Assembly (NCBI GenBank): GCA_900074725.1
Contig: LT598461.1
Location: 1,364,001-1,428,000 of the forward strand
DNA: 64,000 nt
DNA from: Lachancea dasiensis
Taxonomy: Eukaryota; Ascomycota; Saccharomycetes; Saccharomycetales; Saccharomycetaceae
Direction: 5' to 3'
Numbering within the stretch: position 1 is the stretch's first letter; each line of letters begins with the position of its first letter. The position numbers and the translations under genes are program-made. This document shows, in pieces, positions 20,467-31,053 of the stretch. The notes under the pieces were generated by a model. It searched no databases, was not told the origin of the DNA, and saw only the letters and a program-made list of their open reading frames with translations.

Positions 20467-22305
20467 CTATTTTTTTACGATGGTTGTACCATCGCCTTCC
20501 AGACCCAGTAGGACGATAGAGCCCAGCCGCGTGTCAACCATCAAGTCCAGATTTCCCTCCACAAACACTTCTGCTTGACCCTTGACCAAAACCTCGTTAA
20601 GGCATCGCGTCAACTCAAGTCTGTCAACTACCTCCACATCTTTATCCGCAATGTCAAAAGAAACCCGCAAAATATTGCGTTTAGGGTCGTTAGTGGGAAG
20701 TATCTCGGAGTCTGCTGGCGTCCAAACGTCCATCGGAATTGTTACAAAGTGAACATCATTGTGAAATAGTTTAGTGCGCCCTTTGATTTTTTGAATTGAC
20801 ATCGTCGTTTTACCACCCGCATTGGCTGAATTATAAAAGGGAATGTTGACCATCGATATGACTTCGCCCATCATGGTTAGTTTCTTGTCGTCCCATCCTT
20901 TTTGAACCCATTTTAACTTCATTCCATTAATAGAGACCTGCTCAACTAACTGGTCAGCGTTCAATGTGAGGTTTGCCTGGACGGGTTGTGACAATTTCGA
21001 CAAAATTTCGTCCAACATTGCTTTAGGAACTATGGTATGAGTAGAATGCCCCGAGGTGTGACCTATTATGTCAAACTGCACCGTTTCCGTTGCGTTGAAC
21101 ATTCTGTTGAGAAAAAGATTGATGGGTGTCACGACATTTTCTTCGTCTGAATCACACACTTGATAAAGTAGCTCATCGGGCAAGGGACCATGGACACGAC
21201 CACTAATATTTAGCAAAACTGGGTTCGAGTTTTGATAAAAATCCCTTATGAGGAGCGTAGGTGTCCAAAATACAGCATTTTCAAGTAAAATTGGGTCACT
21301 TCCAATGCAGCCAGGCATTCGCACTTTCCAAAATGTTGAAGGAATCGTGGCGTTTTCTTCAAACCTAAAAAGACCACTCAATTGTGTGGGGAGAGTGTAG
21401 GAGATAGCAACACGGAAATCGACCGCCTTGTCATTGTCACTGAACTCCATATTGTCGACTTCCATTGGTTGTTCAAAAAAAGAATGCACTTCTTCAACGT
21501 AGGACTTCAACCTCCCCCAATTTAAAAAGTCATTCCAGTTCAATCGGTCTATATTTATTTTGCCCAGGGAGTAGCCCCACTTGGTCAGAGTAATGTCAAA
21601 TTTCGACCACAAATTAAGTTCTTGAAACTTACGCTTCCAGATTTTGATAATTACGGATGCAACGTTTTGAGCATCAGGATGTATGATTATCGGAAAATCA
21701 AGTTCCGTTTTTTGGTTAGCTCTAAGATCCAGACACACTGTCTGGGGGATACTTACCGATCCCAACGCCTGCGTTGCTGTACTGTTATCATTGAAGGCGG
21801 TCATGCTGTTTAGCTCAAAACAAACCGTTTTCAATATCTTCTGGCTAAAAAACCTAATCATCTTTTTTTGACGATCGCTATATGCTGTATCATTTGATAG
21901 CCTAGAGGTAGCCAATTCATGGTCAAATTGTACCCCGGCTGTGGTCCGAAGTTTCAAATATTTTCGCACTTTTTCGCCATCTTTTGAAATAGTTGTATCG
22001 CCCATCCACAGTTCACTTTCTGTAGCATTTTCAGAGTACCATCCTTCATAGCTGACACTGTGGATGTTAATTTTAGTGACATCTTCATAATACTGCCGTA
22101 CAGCTTCCTGCGACGGGATGAATCGGCGTAAATACAATACACACCCGGCCAAGGAAAATAGTACCATAATAACTGTTATCAGTGCCATCAGAGGCCTATA
22201 AGGATATCGCTTGTGGTACTTGGCCTCAGACTGGCTCGAAGTGGCCCCATAGTTTGCCTGCTGCTCTGGCTGAAGTGGTCGTTGTTCCAAATCCTCTGTG
22301 CTCAT
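20467..22305 (-). CDS. YLR173W-like single-pass membrane protein
   Basis: This 612-residue protein matches the uncharacterised S. cerevisiae YLR173W (about 608 residues), as judged by position beside DPH5 in the same divergent arrangement and by length. A short cytosolic tail (1-36, with KYHKRYPYRP just before the membrane) is followed by one strong transmembrane helix at about 38-60 (PLMALITVIMVLFSLAGCVL). The remaining 550 residues carry many N-x-S/T sites (NATES, NDTAY, NDNST, NISG, NATET, NLTLN) and would lie in the lumen. A type II topology and vacuolar or endomembrane location are therefore likely. No enzyme motif is visible; the repeated beta-strand character suggests a lipid-binding or adhesion-type fold, but this is unproven. 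Confidence 0.88.
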   Translation of the reverse strand: MSTEDLEQRPLQPEQQANYGATSSQSEAKYHKRYPYRPLMALITVIMVLFSLAGCVLYLRRFIPSQEAVRQYYEDVTKINIHSVSYEGWYSENATESELWMGDTTISKDGEKVRKYLKLRTTAGVQFDHELATSRLSNDTAYSDRQKKMIRFFSQKILKTVCFELNSMTAFNDNSTATQALGSVSIPQTVCLDLRANQKTELDFPIIIHPDAQNVASVIIKIWKRKFQELNLWSKFDITLTKWGYSLGKINIDRLNWNDFLNWGRLKSYVEEVHSFFEQPMEVDNMEFSDNDKAVDFRVAISYTLPTQLSGLFRFEENATIPSTFWKVRMPGCIGSDPILLENAVFWTPTLLIRDFYQNSNPVLLNISGRVHGPLPDELLYQVCDSDEENVVTPINLFLNRMFNATETVQFDIIGHTSGHSTHTIVPKAMLDEILSKLSQPVQANLTLNADQLVEQVSINGMKLKWVQKGWDDKKLTMMGEVISMVNIPFYNSANAGGKTTMSIQKIKGRTKLFHNDVHFVTIPMDVWTPADSEILPTNDPKRNILRVSFDIADKDVEVVDRLELTRCLNEVLVKGQAEVFVEGNLDLMVDTRLGSIVLLGLEGDGTTIVKK

Positions 22306-23584
22306 TGGTTGTGACCTTGGTCTTTATAATTTCACTCTCTTGAAATGAAACCAGAAATTCTTTAAGGTAGTTAGAACGATCCTCTAGATAGGTGGCCCCG
22401 TTTGTGTGTTCGGCCCAGATACCTTATTTGTAAATTAGCCCCATCGCTTATATCATCGATGAGCATCAATTTTTTGCACTTAGTATTGAATGATCAACAT
22501 CAGATGAGATGCACCACGATGAAATGAACAAACATATGACAAGTTTCACTAGCTCTTGGAATCTTGCAAAAGCTGCAAACATAATCATCAGCTTTGCGTT
22601 CAAATCGAAAGCCGCCGGAGATTTGAAGAGGAAGAATAAGAAGCCACTAGAATCGAAAAGTTTGGGGTTTTGAGGCCTATTACCGAATTAACACCAATAA
22701 TTAAGCAGTCGTGTCTATCAACAGAAAGACCAGCATTCAAAAAAGGAGTGGTATCGTCTGTTTCTCCAAGCCTATTATTTGATGACCCGTGACGGGATGT
22801 TTATCGCGACTTTATAGCACAAAGTGATTACTGTGGTTGATACTGCTGATGCCAATAAATGCCCGAGAAACGACGAAATATAAATCAAGCACAGAGAAGC
22901 CGCTTTTATTAAATAAATAATGACCATTGCAAGAGCCTGTAACCCTTATGGAACCAATTTGAATGGGGCTTGAACCTTTCCCGGACTCCGAGTACGTTTT
23001 GCACCGCAAAGATAGCTACTGTAGTTTTTATTATGTGACCGAAACGTTCCACTCATTAGAGTTATTACTCTTCAACAAAACACTCCACGAGCAGGTAGCC
23101 CCAAATTTGTGTTTGGGCACCATAAATAATATATCTGACCTTCACTAGATGCAGTACTTTGCAACTGTGGACTAAAGTCAAAGACGCCATTCATGAATCT
23201 ACCAAACCTTCGAAGGGGAATTCGTCGCTTGAGGCGAAAGATTCAATCAGCTCGTGGCCAGAGATGGGCCCATTATTTCTGTCTTGAGTTTGAGGTATCT
23301 CTACGCGAATAGTAACGACGTGCTAAGTCAGAATTCTTGAAACACACAACACCTGCTGATAGCAGGCCATTGGCTAGTTGTTAGCTAGGCAAAATCTTTT
23401 CCTGTCAGCCACAACACCTTATTGAGTTTGTCGCTGTCATTGATCAAAATCAGATCACGTGGCGAGGTTTCCATCTATGAAAAATTAGCTCATCACATCA
23501 AGAGAGAGAGAGATATGTAGTTGGTGCGAAGGTGAAGCCATAGACCGTGAAAACGAGCGGATAACTCACTAGAACTCTTACACT
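22306..23584. promoter_or_regulatory. Divergent YLR173W-DPH5 intergenic region
   Basis: No gene is visible in 1.28 kb. A CACGTG E-box (23456-23461, ATCACGTGG) lies about 125 bp before DPH5, and a purine-rich AGAGAGAGAGA tract follows at about 23502-23513. Confidence 0.4.
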
Positions 23585-24481
23585 ATGCTATATTTGATAG
23601 GGCTAGGCTTGTCATACACGTCAGATATTACCGTACGTGGGCTGGAGTCTATTAAGAAATGTAGCAGGGTTTACCTGGAGCATTACACCAGCATCCTCAT
23701 GGCGGCATCACTAGAGGAATTGGAGGAGTATTACGGTAAGAAAGTATACTTAGCGGATCGTGAAATGGTTGAAAGTGGCTGTGAAGAGATTTTGCGCGAT
23801 GCTGATAAGGAGGACGTGGCATTTTTGGTGGTTGGAGATCCTTTTGGAGCTACCACCCATACAGATCTGGTTCTACGCGCCAAGAAACAAGCCATTGAGG
23901 TCGAAGTGATCCACAATGCATCTGTGATGAACGCTGTTGGATCTTGTGGCCTGCAACTATACAACTTCGGACAAACAGTCTCAATGGTGTTTTTCACTGA
24001 CAGTTGGAGACCCGATTCATGGTACAACAAAATCTGGGAGAATAGGAAGATCGGTCTCCACACTCTTGTGCTGCTGGACATTAAGGTCAAAGAACAAAGT
24101 ATTGAAAACATGGCCCGTGGCAGACTCATTTACGAACCCCCTAGATACATGTCTATCTCCCAATGCTGCGAACAACTGCTGGAAATCGAAGAGCTCAGAG
24201 GAACTAAGGCTTATACACCCAATACACCAGCTGTAGCAATCAGTAGGTTAGGTGCACCCACGCAGAGCTTTAAATCAGGAACCATTGAAGAACTTTCTCG
24301 CTCAGACTGCGGCGAACCCTTGCATTCTCTTGTGATCCTTGGCAGACAATGTCATGATCTGGAGCTAGAGTATCTACTTGAGTTTGCCGAAGACAAATTG
24401 GAATTTCAAAAAGCCGTTTCACAAGACCAAGAATATTTCAAGCCAGAACCTTGGGTTCCTCCTATCGAGGAGGAGGATTGA
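23585..24481 (+). CDS. DPH5: DPH5, diphthine synthase (methyltransferase)
   Basis: This 298-residue protein matches yeast Dph5 (YLR172C, 300 residues), the SAM-dependent methyltransferase that methylates the modified histidine of elongation factor 2 during diphthamide synthesis in the cytosol. It starts with [20 protein letters not shown], the family's opening strand and helix, followed by the VYLEHYTS block. [14 protein letters not shown] holds the GDP(L/F)xATTH signature of the tetrapyrrole-methylase-like fold, and [20 protein letters not shown] is the other conserved segment. The C-terminal [14 protein letters not shown] is also typical. The first ATG is the start. Diphthamide synthesis supports the same elongation cycle as YEF3 elsewhere in the window. 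Confidence 0.98.
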   Translation: MLYLIGLGLSYTSDITVRGLESIKKCSRVYLEHYTSILMAASLEELEEYYGKKVYLADREMVESGCEEILRDADKEDVAFLVVGDPFGATTHTDLVLRAKKQAIEVEVIHNASVMNAVGSCGLQLYNFGQTVSMVFFTDSWRPDSWYNKIWENRKIGLHTLVLLDIKVKEQSIENMARGRLIYEPPRYMSISQCCEQLLEIEELRGTKAYTPNTPAVAISRLGAPTQSFKSGTIEELSRSDCGEPLHSLVILGRQCHDLELEYLLEFAEDKLEFQKAVSQDQEYFKPEPWVPPIEEED

Positions 24482-24914
24482 ATTATAATAAGGGTCTACA
24501 GATTGGCAATCTATCAACTTTTGAGGTAAGGAGCTGTCAGCAAGTAGAAAAAGTATAGATTTTTGACAGAAAGTTAACGTCTTGGCGTTTAGAAGCGACA
24601 TGTACTCCAGGATCCATATATAGAGAAATTTGGTGAAGTACTTTCCTATTTTGGCGTGCACATAAGCCAAAAAGTAGAATGATTAAAATAGCTAAACTCA
24701 TGAGTACTTAAAGAAAGGTACGAACGTGAATGGGGTTACAAGCTCCAGCCTTGTATTAAGGTGTCACCGCTATTATTGGATTCCATTCACATCGTTTCAA
24801 ATGACAGTGTATTTTATTGGCTTCAACATTATGTGGAGCCGAATTAGCAGAAATGCTAAACAAACTGACAACACAAAGATTCAGCTTAGCCTTACTCAAA
24901 TAACTCATTCTCTA
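24482..24914. other. DPH5-APS1 intergenic region
   Basis: The APS1 frame stays open upstream from 24726, but that extension has no family similarity and overshoots the 156-residue size. I treat it as non-coding leader; nothing else is seen here. Confidence 0.5.
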
Positions 24915-25385
24915 ATGGTGCAAATAGATTACATGCTCATGATTTCCAGGCAAGGTAAAGTACGTTTAATGCGCTGGTTTTGTCCTTACAGTGCCAAGGA
25001 TAAAAATAAGATCTGTAGAGAGCTTACCACAACAGTTCTCTCTCGCAAGACCAAGATGTGTAACATATTGGAGTATCAAGATCATAAGGTTGTTTACAAG
25101 AGGTATGCGAGTCTCTACTTTGTATGCGGGATCAACTCAGATGCTAACAATGAGCTTCTTACGTTAGAAATAATTCATCGATACGTAGAGGCCATGGACA
25201 CTTACTTCAACAATGTGTGCGAGCTCGACATTATTTTCAATTTCTCTAAAGCTTACGAGATCTTGAATGAAATATTGATATGTGATGGTGCAATTACTGA
25301 AACCAGCAAACATTCGATACTCAAAACAGTGGCGTCTATGGACGCACTGGAAACGAGCGATAACTTGGACCAGGTTCTCAGTTAA
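24915..25385 (+). CDS. APS1: APS1, sigma subunit of AP-1 clathrin adaptor
   Basis: From the ATG at 24915 the protein is 156 residues, exactly the length of yeast Aps1 (YLR170C). It opens [18 protein letters not shown], the longin-like start of sigma adaptins. Conserved blocks follow: [58 protein letters not shown] and a closing [11 protein letters not shown]-1 sorts cargo between the trans-Golgi and endosomes. The frame is open for 63 further codons upstream, but the family length and start sequence decide for 24915. It lies directly after DPH5 on the same strand, as in S. cerevisiae. Confidence 0.96.
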   Translation: MVQIDYMLMISRQGKVRLMRWFCPYSAKDKNKICRELTTTVLSRKTKMCNILEYQDHKVVYKRYASLYFVCGINSDANNELLTLEIIHRYVEAMDTYFNNVCELDIIFNFSKAYEILNEILICDGAITETSKHSILKTVASMDALETSDNLDQVLS

Positions 25386-25514
25386 CTGTTCGTCAATGCA
25401 TATTTATCGATACGGCGAGTCACAGAAGTTTATGTATCATAGCAATGGAAAATTAAGGAATTCATAAAGGACTAAATTTAATTAGCAGCGGTTCAATCCC
25501 GAGGAAGATACCCC

Positions 25515-25883
25515 TCATTTGTATAGCAATTTTTCGAAGTCGGGGTCACCAAGCGCTCCACTGCCCTTTACATTGTGCACAGATTGACCCTGCGCAATCG
25601 ATCTAATCTCGTTGTATACTATGCCAAAGACGTAAGGCGCATCACCGTATTCCTCCATTTCACCTATCAAGGTGCGGTGCATTGTGTTACTGTGACTGCA
25701 AGGATGTTTTTCCTTGTACATATCTGCATATCCGTTGATAAACGATTGTTTGTCTTCTGTCGAAAGGTCGGCCCACTTTCTGTACTCAGCTAGCGGCAAA
25801 GAAATGTGGAACTGCCTTAGCGGGATCGTGCGAGCCCCCTGCAAATATCCAAGCGATGCTAATTTACCGGCTCTACTTAGCAT
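25515..25883 (-). CDS. Small probable mitochondrial protein (122 residues)
   Basis: The N-terminus (MLSRAGKLASLGYLQGARTI then LRQFHISLPL) is basic, lacks acidic residues and looks like a mitochondrial presequence with likely cleavage near residue 30. The rest is a compact helical domain (EYRKWADLSTEDKQSFINGY, YGDAPYVFGIVYNEI) with a conserved-looking end, GALGDPDFEKLL. I do not recognise it with certainty. Size and targeting recall small yeast mitochondrial proteins such as Mtc3 (YGL226W), but that is a guess. It is convergent with APS1. Confidence 0.8.
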   Translation of the reverse strand: MLSRAGKLASLGYLQGARTIPLRQFHISLPLAEYRKWADLSTEDKQSFINGYADMYKEKHPCSHSNTMHRTLIGEMEEYGDAPYVFGIVYNEIRSIAQGQSVHNVKGSGALGDPDFEKLLYK

Positions 25884-26053
25884 GGTGAATTCGGCTGTAC
25901 TGAGCTCCTTTTATCAGTTGAATGAGAGTTTCAGCTATTCAAGGCTCCCTCTATGGTGATTTATTGCGCATGCACCGCCCGTTAAAATATGGTATATGAT
26001 ATGATTTCTTATGTACGATATATATGGAAGGTCCCCACCATCTACTAATAGAA

Positions 26054-26125
26054 GCCATTTTAGTATAGTGGTTAGTACACATCGTTGTGGCCGATGAAAC
26101 CCTGGTTCGATTCTAGGAAATGGCA
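26054..26125 (+). tRNA. tRNA-His (GTG)
   Basis: This 72-nt gene is nearly identical to the yeast tRNA-His gene. The acceptor stem is GCCATTT/AAATGGC, the D-arm region is TAGTATAGTGGTTAGTAC, the anticodon loop TTGTGGC gives GTG, and the T-arm is CTGGTTCGATTCTAG. There is no intron. A T-rich run follows for polymerase III termination. The extra G at position -1 of mature tRNA-His is added after transcription and is not encoded. Confidence 0.97.
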
Positions 26126-26239
26126 TTTATTTTTGAACCTGGCACCACCCTCCCTGTAAGGGACAGGGTGAGTGTCTACTTGAAGCACGCAGAAGAGTTT
26201 ACTCGGGAAAACCCAAAATAATCGGTTTTAGCCAACTAA

Positions 26240-26354
26240 GGTTGTTTGGCAGAGCGGCTTAAGGGGCCTGATCAAATAACTTGAGTTCTTAACATGTACT
26301 ACGGTGGAGAAATCTGAGGTATAAGATGCAAAAGTTCGAATCATTCCGCAACCA
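26240..26354 (+). pseudogene. tRNA-Leu (CAA type) pseudogene with intron
   Basis: The 115-bp segment clearly derives from an intron-containing tRNA-Leu(CAA): it starts GGTTGTTTGGC and ends CGCAACCA. It has accumulated damage. Two of three D-stem pairs fail (G10-G25, A12-G23). The T base before the anticodon (universal position 33) is deleted. The T-stem has mismatches at 52-62 and 49-65, and 7-66 fails as well. The long variable arm has lost about three bases. Box B has changed from TTCGAATCTC to TTCGAATCAT. These lesions together make a working tRNA very unlikely. It lies 114 bp after the intact tRNA-His. Confidence 0.8.
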
Positions 26355-26472
26355 TATGTTTATTTAGGTACAGGTTCTTTCCAGCGACTTGCTTCACAAG
26401 ATCAACGCACTTGTCGAAGACTGTAAGTCTCCATGAACTTTGTATTATATTGAAGATAAAATCAAACACATC

Positions 26473-29400
26473 TTAAAGCTCATTACTTTGGAAGAAGCAA
26501 TTCCAGATGTGCTTGCCAGATACGCTTTCGTCCCCCTCAACATTGATTGAATATTCTTCGTCTTCGTCTTCGCTCCCCTCACTAGAATTGCCACTTACAT
26601 CTTCTGCGTTTACTACTTGCTTTCTAGCTTTGAGAGAGCGCTGTTCATCCTTATGTAATGCCCTTTTCTCTTCTAAGATCGATTTATACTTCACGATGTT
26701 ATGCTCCACTGTATTTCTAACCACAAAATTCCAAATATAAGTCTCACGCGTTTGACCGATTCTGTGGGTTCGATTTATAGCCTGAATTTCCCCACTGTCA
26801 TTTATAATTGGCTCCATAATAAACACATGTGTCGCGTTCACAAGAGTTAAACCTGTCGCCTGCTTCTTGACATCAAGCAGCAGACAGGAAATTTCGGGGT
26901 TTTTTTTAAACCTTTCAATGCTCTTGGAGAATCTTGAGGTACCAGAGGTGTTGAAATGTTTGACCGCATGCCTCGTGAGAACTTTGGATAGAATATCCAG
27001 AAAATCTGAATATTGAGAGTAAATGATAATTTGAGGGGCTTTGGCGCTTGGTTCTTGGTCGAGAATTTCTTGATGACATATCTGCAGATAAAGGACCAGC
27101 TTTACTGCGAAGTCTACCTTAGTGCCGTAAGTCTCTTTGAGACTTAACTGATGTATTTTTTCGAGATTGGGGTATCTGGTGTATTTACGCGGGTATTCGC
27201 TGTCTCTGATGGCGGGTTGCGAGATTGCTCGACCACGTACTTCCTGCTCCTTGTCAGATAACGGCCCAACTTCTATCTCCATTCTGTCGAAAGGCGGCTC
27301 AGCTTGCGTGTCTTGAAATTTGAAAGTGTAGACTTCAGATATCGTGGTTTCCATTTTGCACAAGGGACATGCGCTTTTGTTTTTGAGCCAACTGTAGATA
27401 CAATTTTTGCAGAAAAAATGCCCGCATTTGATCATCGAGCCCATGTAAATCTCGCTCAAGCAAATCGTGCAATTGAATTTTCTCTTGAGATCTAGACTCT
27501 GCCTCAGATCTGTAAGGGTCTCTAGGTACTTGAGTCTTGATTTTAGGTTATTAATTTTCCGGATGTTTTCGTTGAGCACAATATTGTCTTTCGTGTTCTT
27601 AAGTATGATCGCCCTAGCTGCTGGCTCTAGCTGTATCAGGGAGACCAGCGAATCGGAGATTTTTTGAAGATTACTGAAATAATTGGTTTTGGCGTTGTAG
27701 ATCTCGTTGAACTTTTTCATATTATCTCGCATTTGTTTAATTTCCTTCTTTATTCTCGGTATTTGAGATTCATATCTTACTAGGTATGCTTCAAATGAAT
27801 GCTTAGAATCAGACATAGATGATGAAAGGCTTTTGACAATCGTGACATTTTTTAATTCCGTAAAGATCATTTTTAGAGATGGACCTTCAATGAGTTCAAG
27901 CTGTGAGGCCAAGCCGACGTGGTGATCTGAAAATGTTTCAGTGTTTCTGAAAAGATTGGAAGATAGCTCAATTTCTTCGTCTGACGACGCGGCATCCTCG
28001 CGATTCGTCAACAGTCTTTCCAAACAATCTAGTAGCGCAAAAGCTTTATCTTGATTCTCAATAGTGGCTTCATAATCCTTAGCTTTGTTTTCTTCGTTTT
28101 CCTCGTCATACTCTGTTATTAAAGCCCTGTATGAAACTTCCTGAAGACGGTCTAACAAGCCGTTGAACTGCGATGCTTGGGTATTTAGCCTTTGTACGAG
28201 GTTTTTCAATCGTTTGTAACAAAGAGCTACCCCCATGTTAGAAGAATAATCTTCATCGACTGACAAGGAAATCTCAGCAAGCGTACAAGAAGAGGATTGC
28301 TTCTGTGAGCTAAAAAACTGCTTTACTTCTTCAATCTCATTATCAACCTTCTTTATACGATCTGCTAAGATGGCTTTCCTTAGCGTCTCAGCGAACCCGT
28401 AATTATCTTGCTCTAGCTGTTGGTACACATAAATTTGTTCCAATTCTTTCTGCGAGTATACTTCGGAGTATCCTTGTCTCTTCATTTCAGAGTCCGATGG
28501 ACCCTCTGCCAGCATATTGGAGCGCTTCTCGTTTTCCTCGTCCACACCTTCAAGTTTCTTCGAGCCTAAGAAGTAGTATGCAGTAGCAATGAAGAAAAAA
28601 ACCTGATGTAACAAATCCAAATACGACTTTGCGCTCAATTTATTGAAGCCGCTCTCGTTTTCGGCAATAGAGCTTTCTTCGGACTTTTCCATTGAAAATG
28701 TAACGTCGAATTTAGCTTTCAAATCATTTCTTAATTCCTCCCTCAAAGTTATAAATGAATTGGCAGCCTTCAATGGTTCATCATTTAGCTCCATGTTGAC
28801 TTGCGCATGTTGTATTTTTAAAGTATAATTTTCTCTGTGTAGGGACTCAATCTTTTCGAGTACATCCTCCCTCATGCTGAGCAAAATGTTGTCCATAGTT
28901 TGAATGGTCACCGAGTCTGGCTCAGATTCCTGCCTCAACGTTGGCTTTGGCATAAGAGCATGACAGCAAGTTTTTCTCAAAAGGCCGAGCCAATGGTTCA
29001 GATCTTTAGGCGTTAATGTTGTTCTACCGCGGCCGTCATTCTGGTACTGTGAAATTTCCAAGAACGCATTCCACAGATTCATGTAATTATCTTGTTCTAT
29101 AGGGAAAAATTCCAAGGGAACAATGTAGTTGTGTTGTTTGGGGATTCGAATTTGGTCGGCAACATCGACCTTGGAGTGCCTTATACTTAAGTTGAACCTA
29201 GGAAAGAGGTCCATTAAATCGTTGGCATCAAAATGTACTCCTCTCACAAGCGACATAGATGAATTCTCTGATCGTGTGCCCCCGTGCTCATCTGGCCGTC
29301 TATTTTTCCTGGCCACACCCTTTCGTACCAGATCTACAATTTTTGGGCTATCTTGAAAAGGATGAAATCGCAAGTAGGACAATACAGTCTTGAAATCGGT

Positions 29401-31053
29401 TATACTGTTTATGGGAGTTCCAGAGACACCCCACGTATGGACGCGATGAAGCAATCCGGTACATCGCGCAGCGTTTGTGCTCTCACCCCGTAACGTTTGA
29501 ACCTCATCAAGAATAATACGATGAAATTGCAGGAGTGACAATGGTGAGGAATAGTCATATTTTGGGGCGCTACCTCTGCGATATCTAACTGCCGTACCGA
29601 ACTCTGCATAGTGGACTTCAGAAGACACCGTCGTGTAAGAACAAATCACAATATCAAAGTTTGAGAGCTGTTCTACAATTGTAGCAATGTCGTCGGTTTG
29701 AAAAAAACTCTTGACCTCTTGAAACCCCTTGTAGTGAAACACAGCGAGCGGCGTAATTCCATGGCTGATATTTCTCACCGAAAGATCTCTTGTACTATCA
29801 TTACCGACATGCATTTCAATCTCATCAATCCATTGCCTTAAAATGCTTTCTGGGCAAACGATTAAACTAGTAGCGGCTTTGCGTATTTCTTTGTTGGCGC
29901 GGGTTGTGAACGTCAAGTTTCCAACAATTCTGCGCCTGTTTATTAAGATTAGAGCTAAGATTTCTAGCGTTTTACCTAAACCCATTTCTTCCGAAAGAAC
30001 ACCCTGTGCTTGCAATTCTTGGTTCTCGAGAGATTCGAGAATCGAAGTTGCTTCTTGCAAAGAGATAATAAAGCCAGTAAACTTGTTCCAAAGCATTTTT
30101 GTGTTGTCTGGCAGGTGCATAAGTTCGTACCCAAAGGACACATGTGCGTTTAGGAGCTCACAAATTTCTTCTGGATCGCTGGAACGCCCCGCATTGTGCA
30201 TATTATTTTGATTAGACAGATATCCTTCCTTGTCTAACATCCACTGTACAGACTCTTTTTGGAAGCGCAACAGTTTAACGTTGAGCTGGGGGACATCTGC
30301 CAGCATTTCCGACGCTCGGAGATGGAGGTCTTTCGTGTACTTCGCAGTTTGGTGATTAAACTGTCGCTGGACATAATGATGGGTTATCTCATGCTTAACA
30401 TAATGGGGTCGACTTTTTTTGGAAAAGATGTTATCGAGAAACTGATTAGTCTCGGGCGAAAAGTTGTTAGTAGCATTCGGCTTGTATCGAAGAGTAATTT
30501 CGAACTCTAATAGCCACTCGACTTTATCACCGCCAGACATCGACAGACAAGCATCGGAACAGACTAGTTCCCGGTACCTGGTTGGTATTCTGCTGGCAAC
30601 CCCAACGTTACGGGCAACTCCCGTTTTCCTCTTCTTTCGTGGTCTATTTTTCTCGCCGAGCTCTTGCGACTTCAAATCTTGGGCTCTCAATTTCAAATCA
30701 CGCTCTAAGCATTTTTGCGTCAGCACTTGTAGTGGGAGTTCTACAGATTCCCGCACAGCACTTACATTGCACTTCAAAATGGGCCTAGAGGCATGGCTAA
30801 CGATGAAAAACTGCTGATCACTTGTGGTGTGAAACTCTACAGTTACGAATAATTTCACACCCGATTCGCCTTGGACAGCTGTACACGAACCCAGTCGACA
30901 TTTGAGTATGGAAACGCTAGATTCCATGTCCGTTTTTAGCCGTTTAATCTTGGTATCTACAATCACTGGTTGCTGCCATTCTTCTCCAGCAGCGATTTCA
31001 TCTGGAGACGCATAGAGATCAGCTTTCAAAGCAAAAACCTCCCGTAGACCCAT
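26473..31053 (-). CDS. IRC20: IRC20, SNF2-family helicase with RING finger
   Basis: This 1526-residue protein matches yeast Irc20 (YLR247C, about 1556 residues), a nuclear SNF2-type ATPase and E3 ubiquitin ligase involved in homologous recombination and repair. The N-terminal region is followed by a split SNF2 ATPase: EEMGLGKTLEILALIL (Walker A), ILDEVQTLR (Walker B, DEVQ rather than DEAH) and WGVSGTPINS. A long, mostly helical and charged insertion separates the two ATPase lobes. A C3HC4 RING sits in it near residue 1200 (CTICLSEIYMGSMIKCGHFF, then WLKNKSACPLCK). The second lobe follows (IIYSQYSDFLDILSKVL, INRTHRIGQTRETYIW), and the tail is acidic. This order is that of the SHPRH/Irc20 group. 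It diverges from RCK2, as in S. cerevisiae. Confidence 0.97.
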   Translation of the reverse strand: MGLREVFALKADLYASPDEIAAGEEWQQPVIVDTKIKRLKTDMESSVSILKCRLGSCTAVQGESGVKLFVTVEFHTTSDQQFFIVSHASRPILKCNVSAVRESVELPLQVLTQKCLERDLKLRAQDLKSQELGEKNRPRKKRKTGVARNVGVASRIPTRYRELVCSDACLSMSGGDKVEWLLEFEITLRYKPNATNNFSPETNQFLDNIFSKKSRPHYVKHEITHHYVQRQFNHQTAKYTKDLHLRASEMLADVPQLNVKLLRFQKESVQWMLDKEGYLSNQNNMHNAGRSSDPEEICELLNAHVSFGYELMHLPDNTKMLWNKFTGFIISLQEATSILESLENQELQAQGVLSEEMGLGKTLEILALILINRRRIVGNLTFTTRANKEIRKAATSLIVCPESILRQWIDEIEMHVGNDSTRDLSVRNISHGITPLAVFHYKGFQEVKSFFQTDDIATIVEQLSNFDIVICSYTTVSSEVHYAEFGTAVRYRRGSAPKYDYSSPLSLLQFHRIILDEVQTLRGESTNAARCTGLLHRVHTWGVSGTPINSITDFKTVLSYLRFHPFQDSPKIVDLVRKGVARKNRRPDEHGGTRSENSSMSLVRGVHFDANDLMDLFPRFNLSIRHSKVDVADQIRIPKQHNYIVPLEFFPIEQDNYMNLWNAFLEISQYQNDGRGRTTLTPKDLNHWLGLLRKTCCHALMPKPTLRQESEPDSVTIQTMDNILLSMREDVLEKIESLHRENYTLKIQHAQVNMELNDEPLKAANSFITLREELRNDLKAKFDVTFSMEKSEESSIAENESGFNKLSAKSYLDLLHQVFFFIATAYYFLGSKKLEGVDEENEKRSNMLAEGPSDSEMKRQGYSEVYSQKELEQIYVYQQLEQDNYGFAETLRKAILADRIKKVDNEIEEVKQFFSSQKQSSSCTLAEISLSVDEDYSSNMGVALCYKRLKNLVQRLNTQASQFNGLLDRLQEVSYRALITEYDEENEENKAKDYEATIENQDKAFALLDCLERLLTNREDAASSDEEIELSSNLFRNTETFSDHHVGLASQLELIEGPSLKMIFTELKNVTIVKSLSSSMSDSKHSFEAYLVRYESQIPRIKKEIKQMRDNMKKFNEIYNAKTNYFSNLQKISDSLVSLIQLEPAARAIILKNTKDNIVLNENIRKINNLKSRLKYLETLTDLRQSLDLKRKFNCTICLSEIYMGSMIKCGHFFCKNCIYSWLKNKSACPLCKMETTISEVYTFKFQDTQAEPPFDRMEIEVGPLSDKEQEVRGRAISQPAIRDSEYPRKYTRYPNLEKIHQLSLKETYGTKVDFAVKLVLYLQICHQEILDQEPSAKAPQIIIYSQYSDFLDILSKVLTRHAVKHFNTSGTSRFSKSIERFKKNPEISCLLLDVKKQATGLTLVNATHVFIMEPIINDSGEIQAINRTHRIGQTRETYIWNFVVRNTVEHNIVKYKSILEEKRALHKDEQRSLKARKQVVNAEDVSGNSSEGSEDEDEEYSINVEGDESVSGKHIWNCFFQSNEL

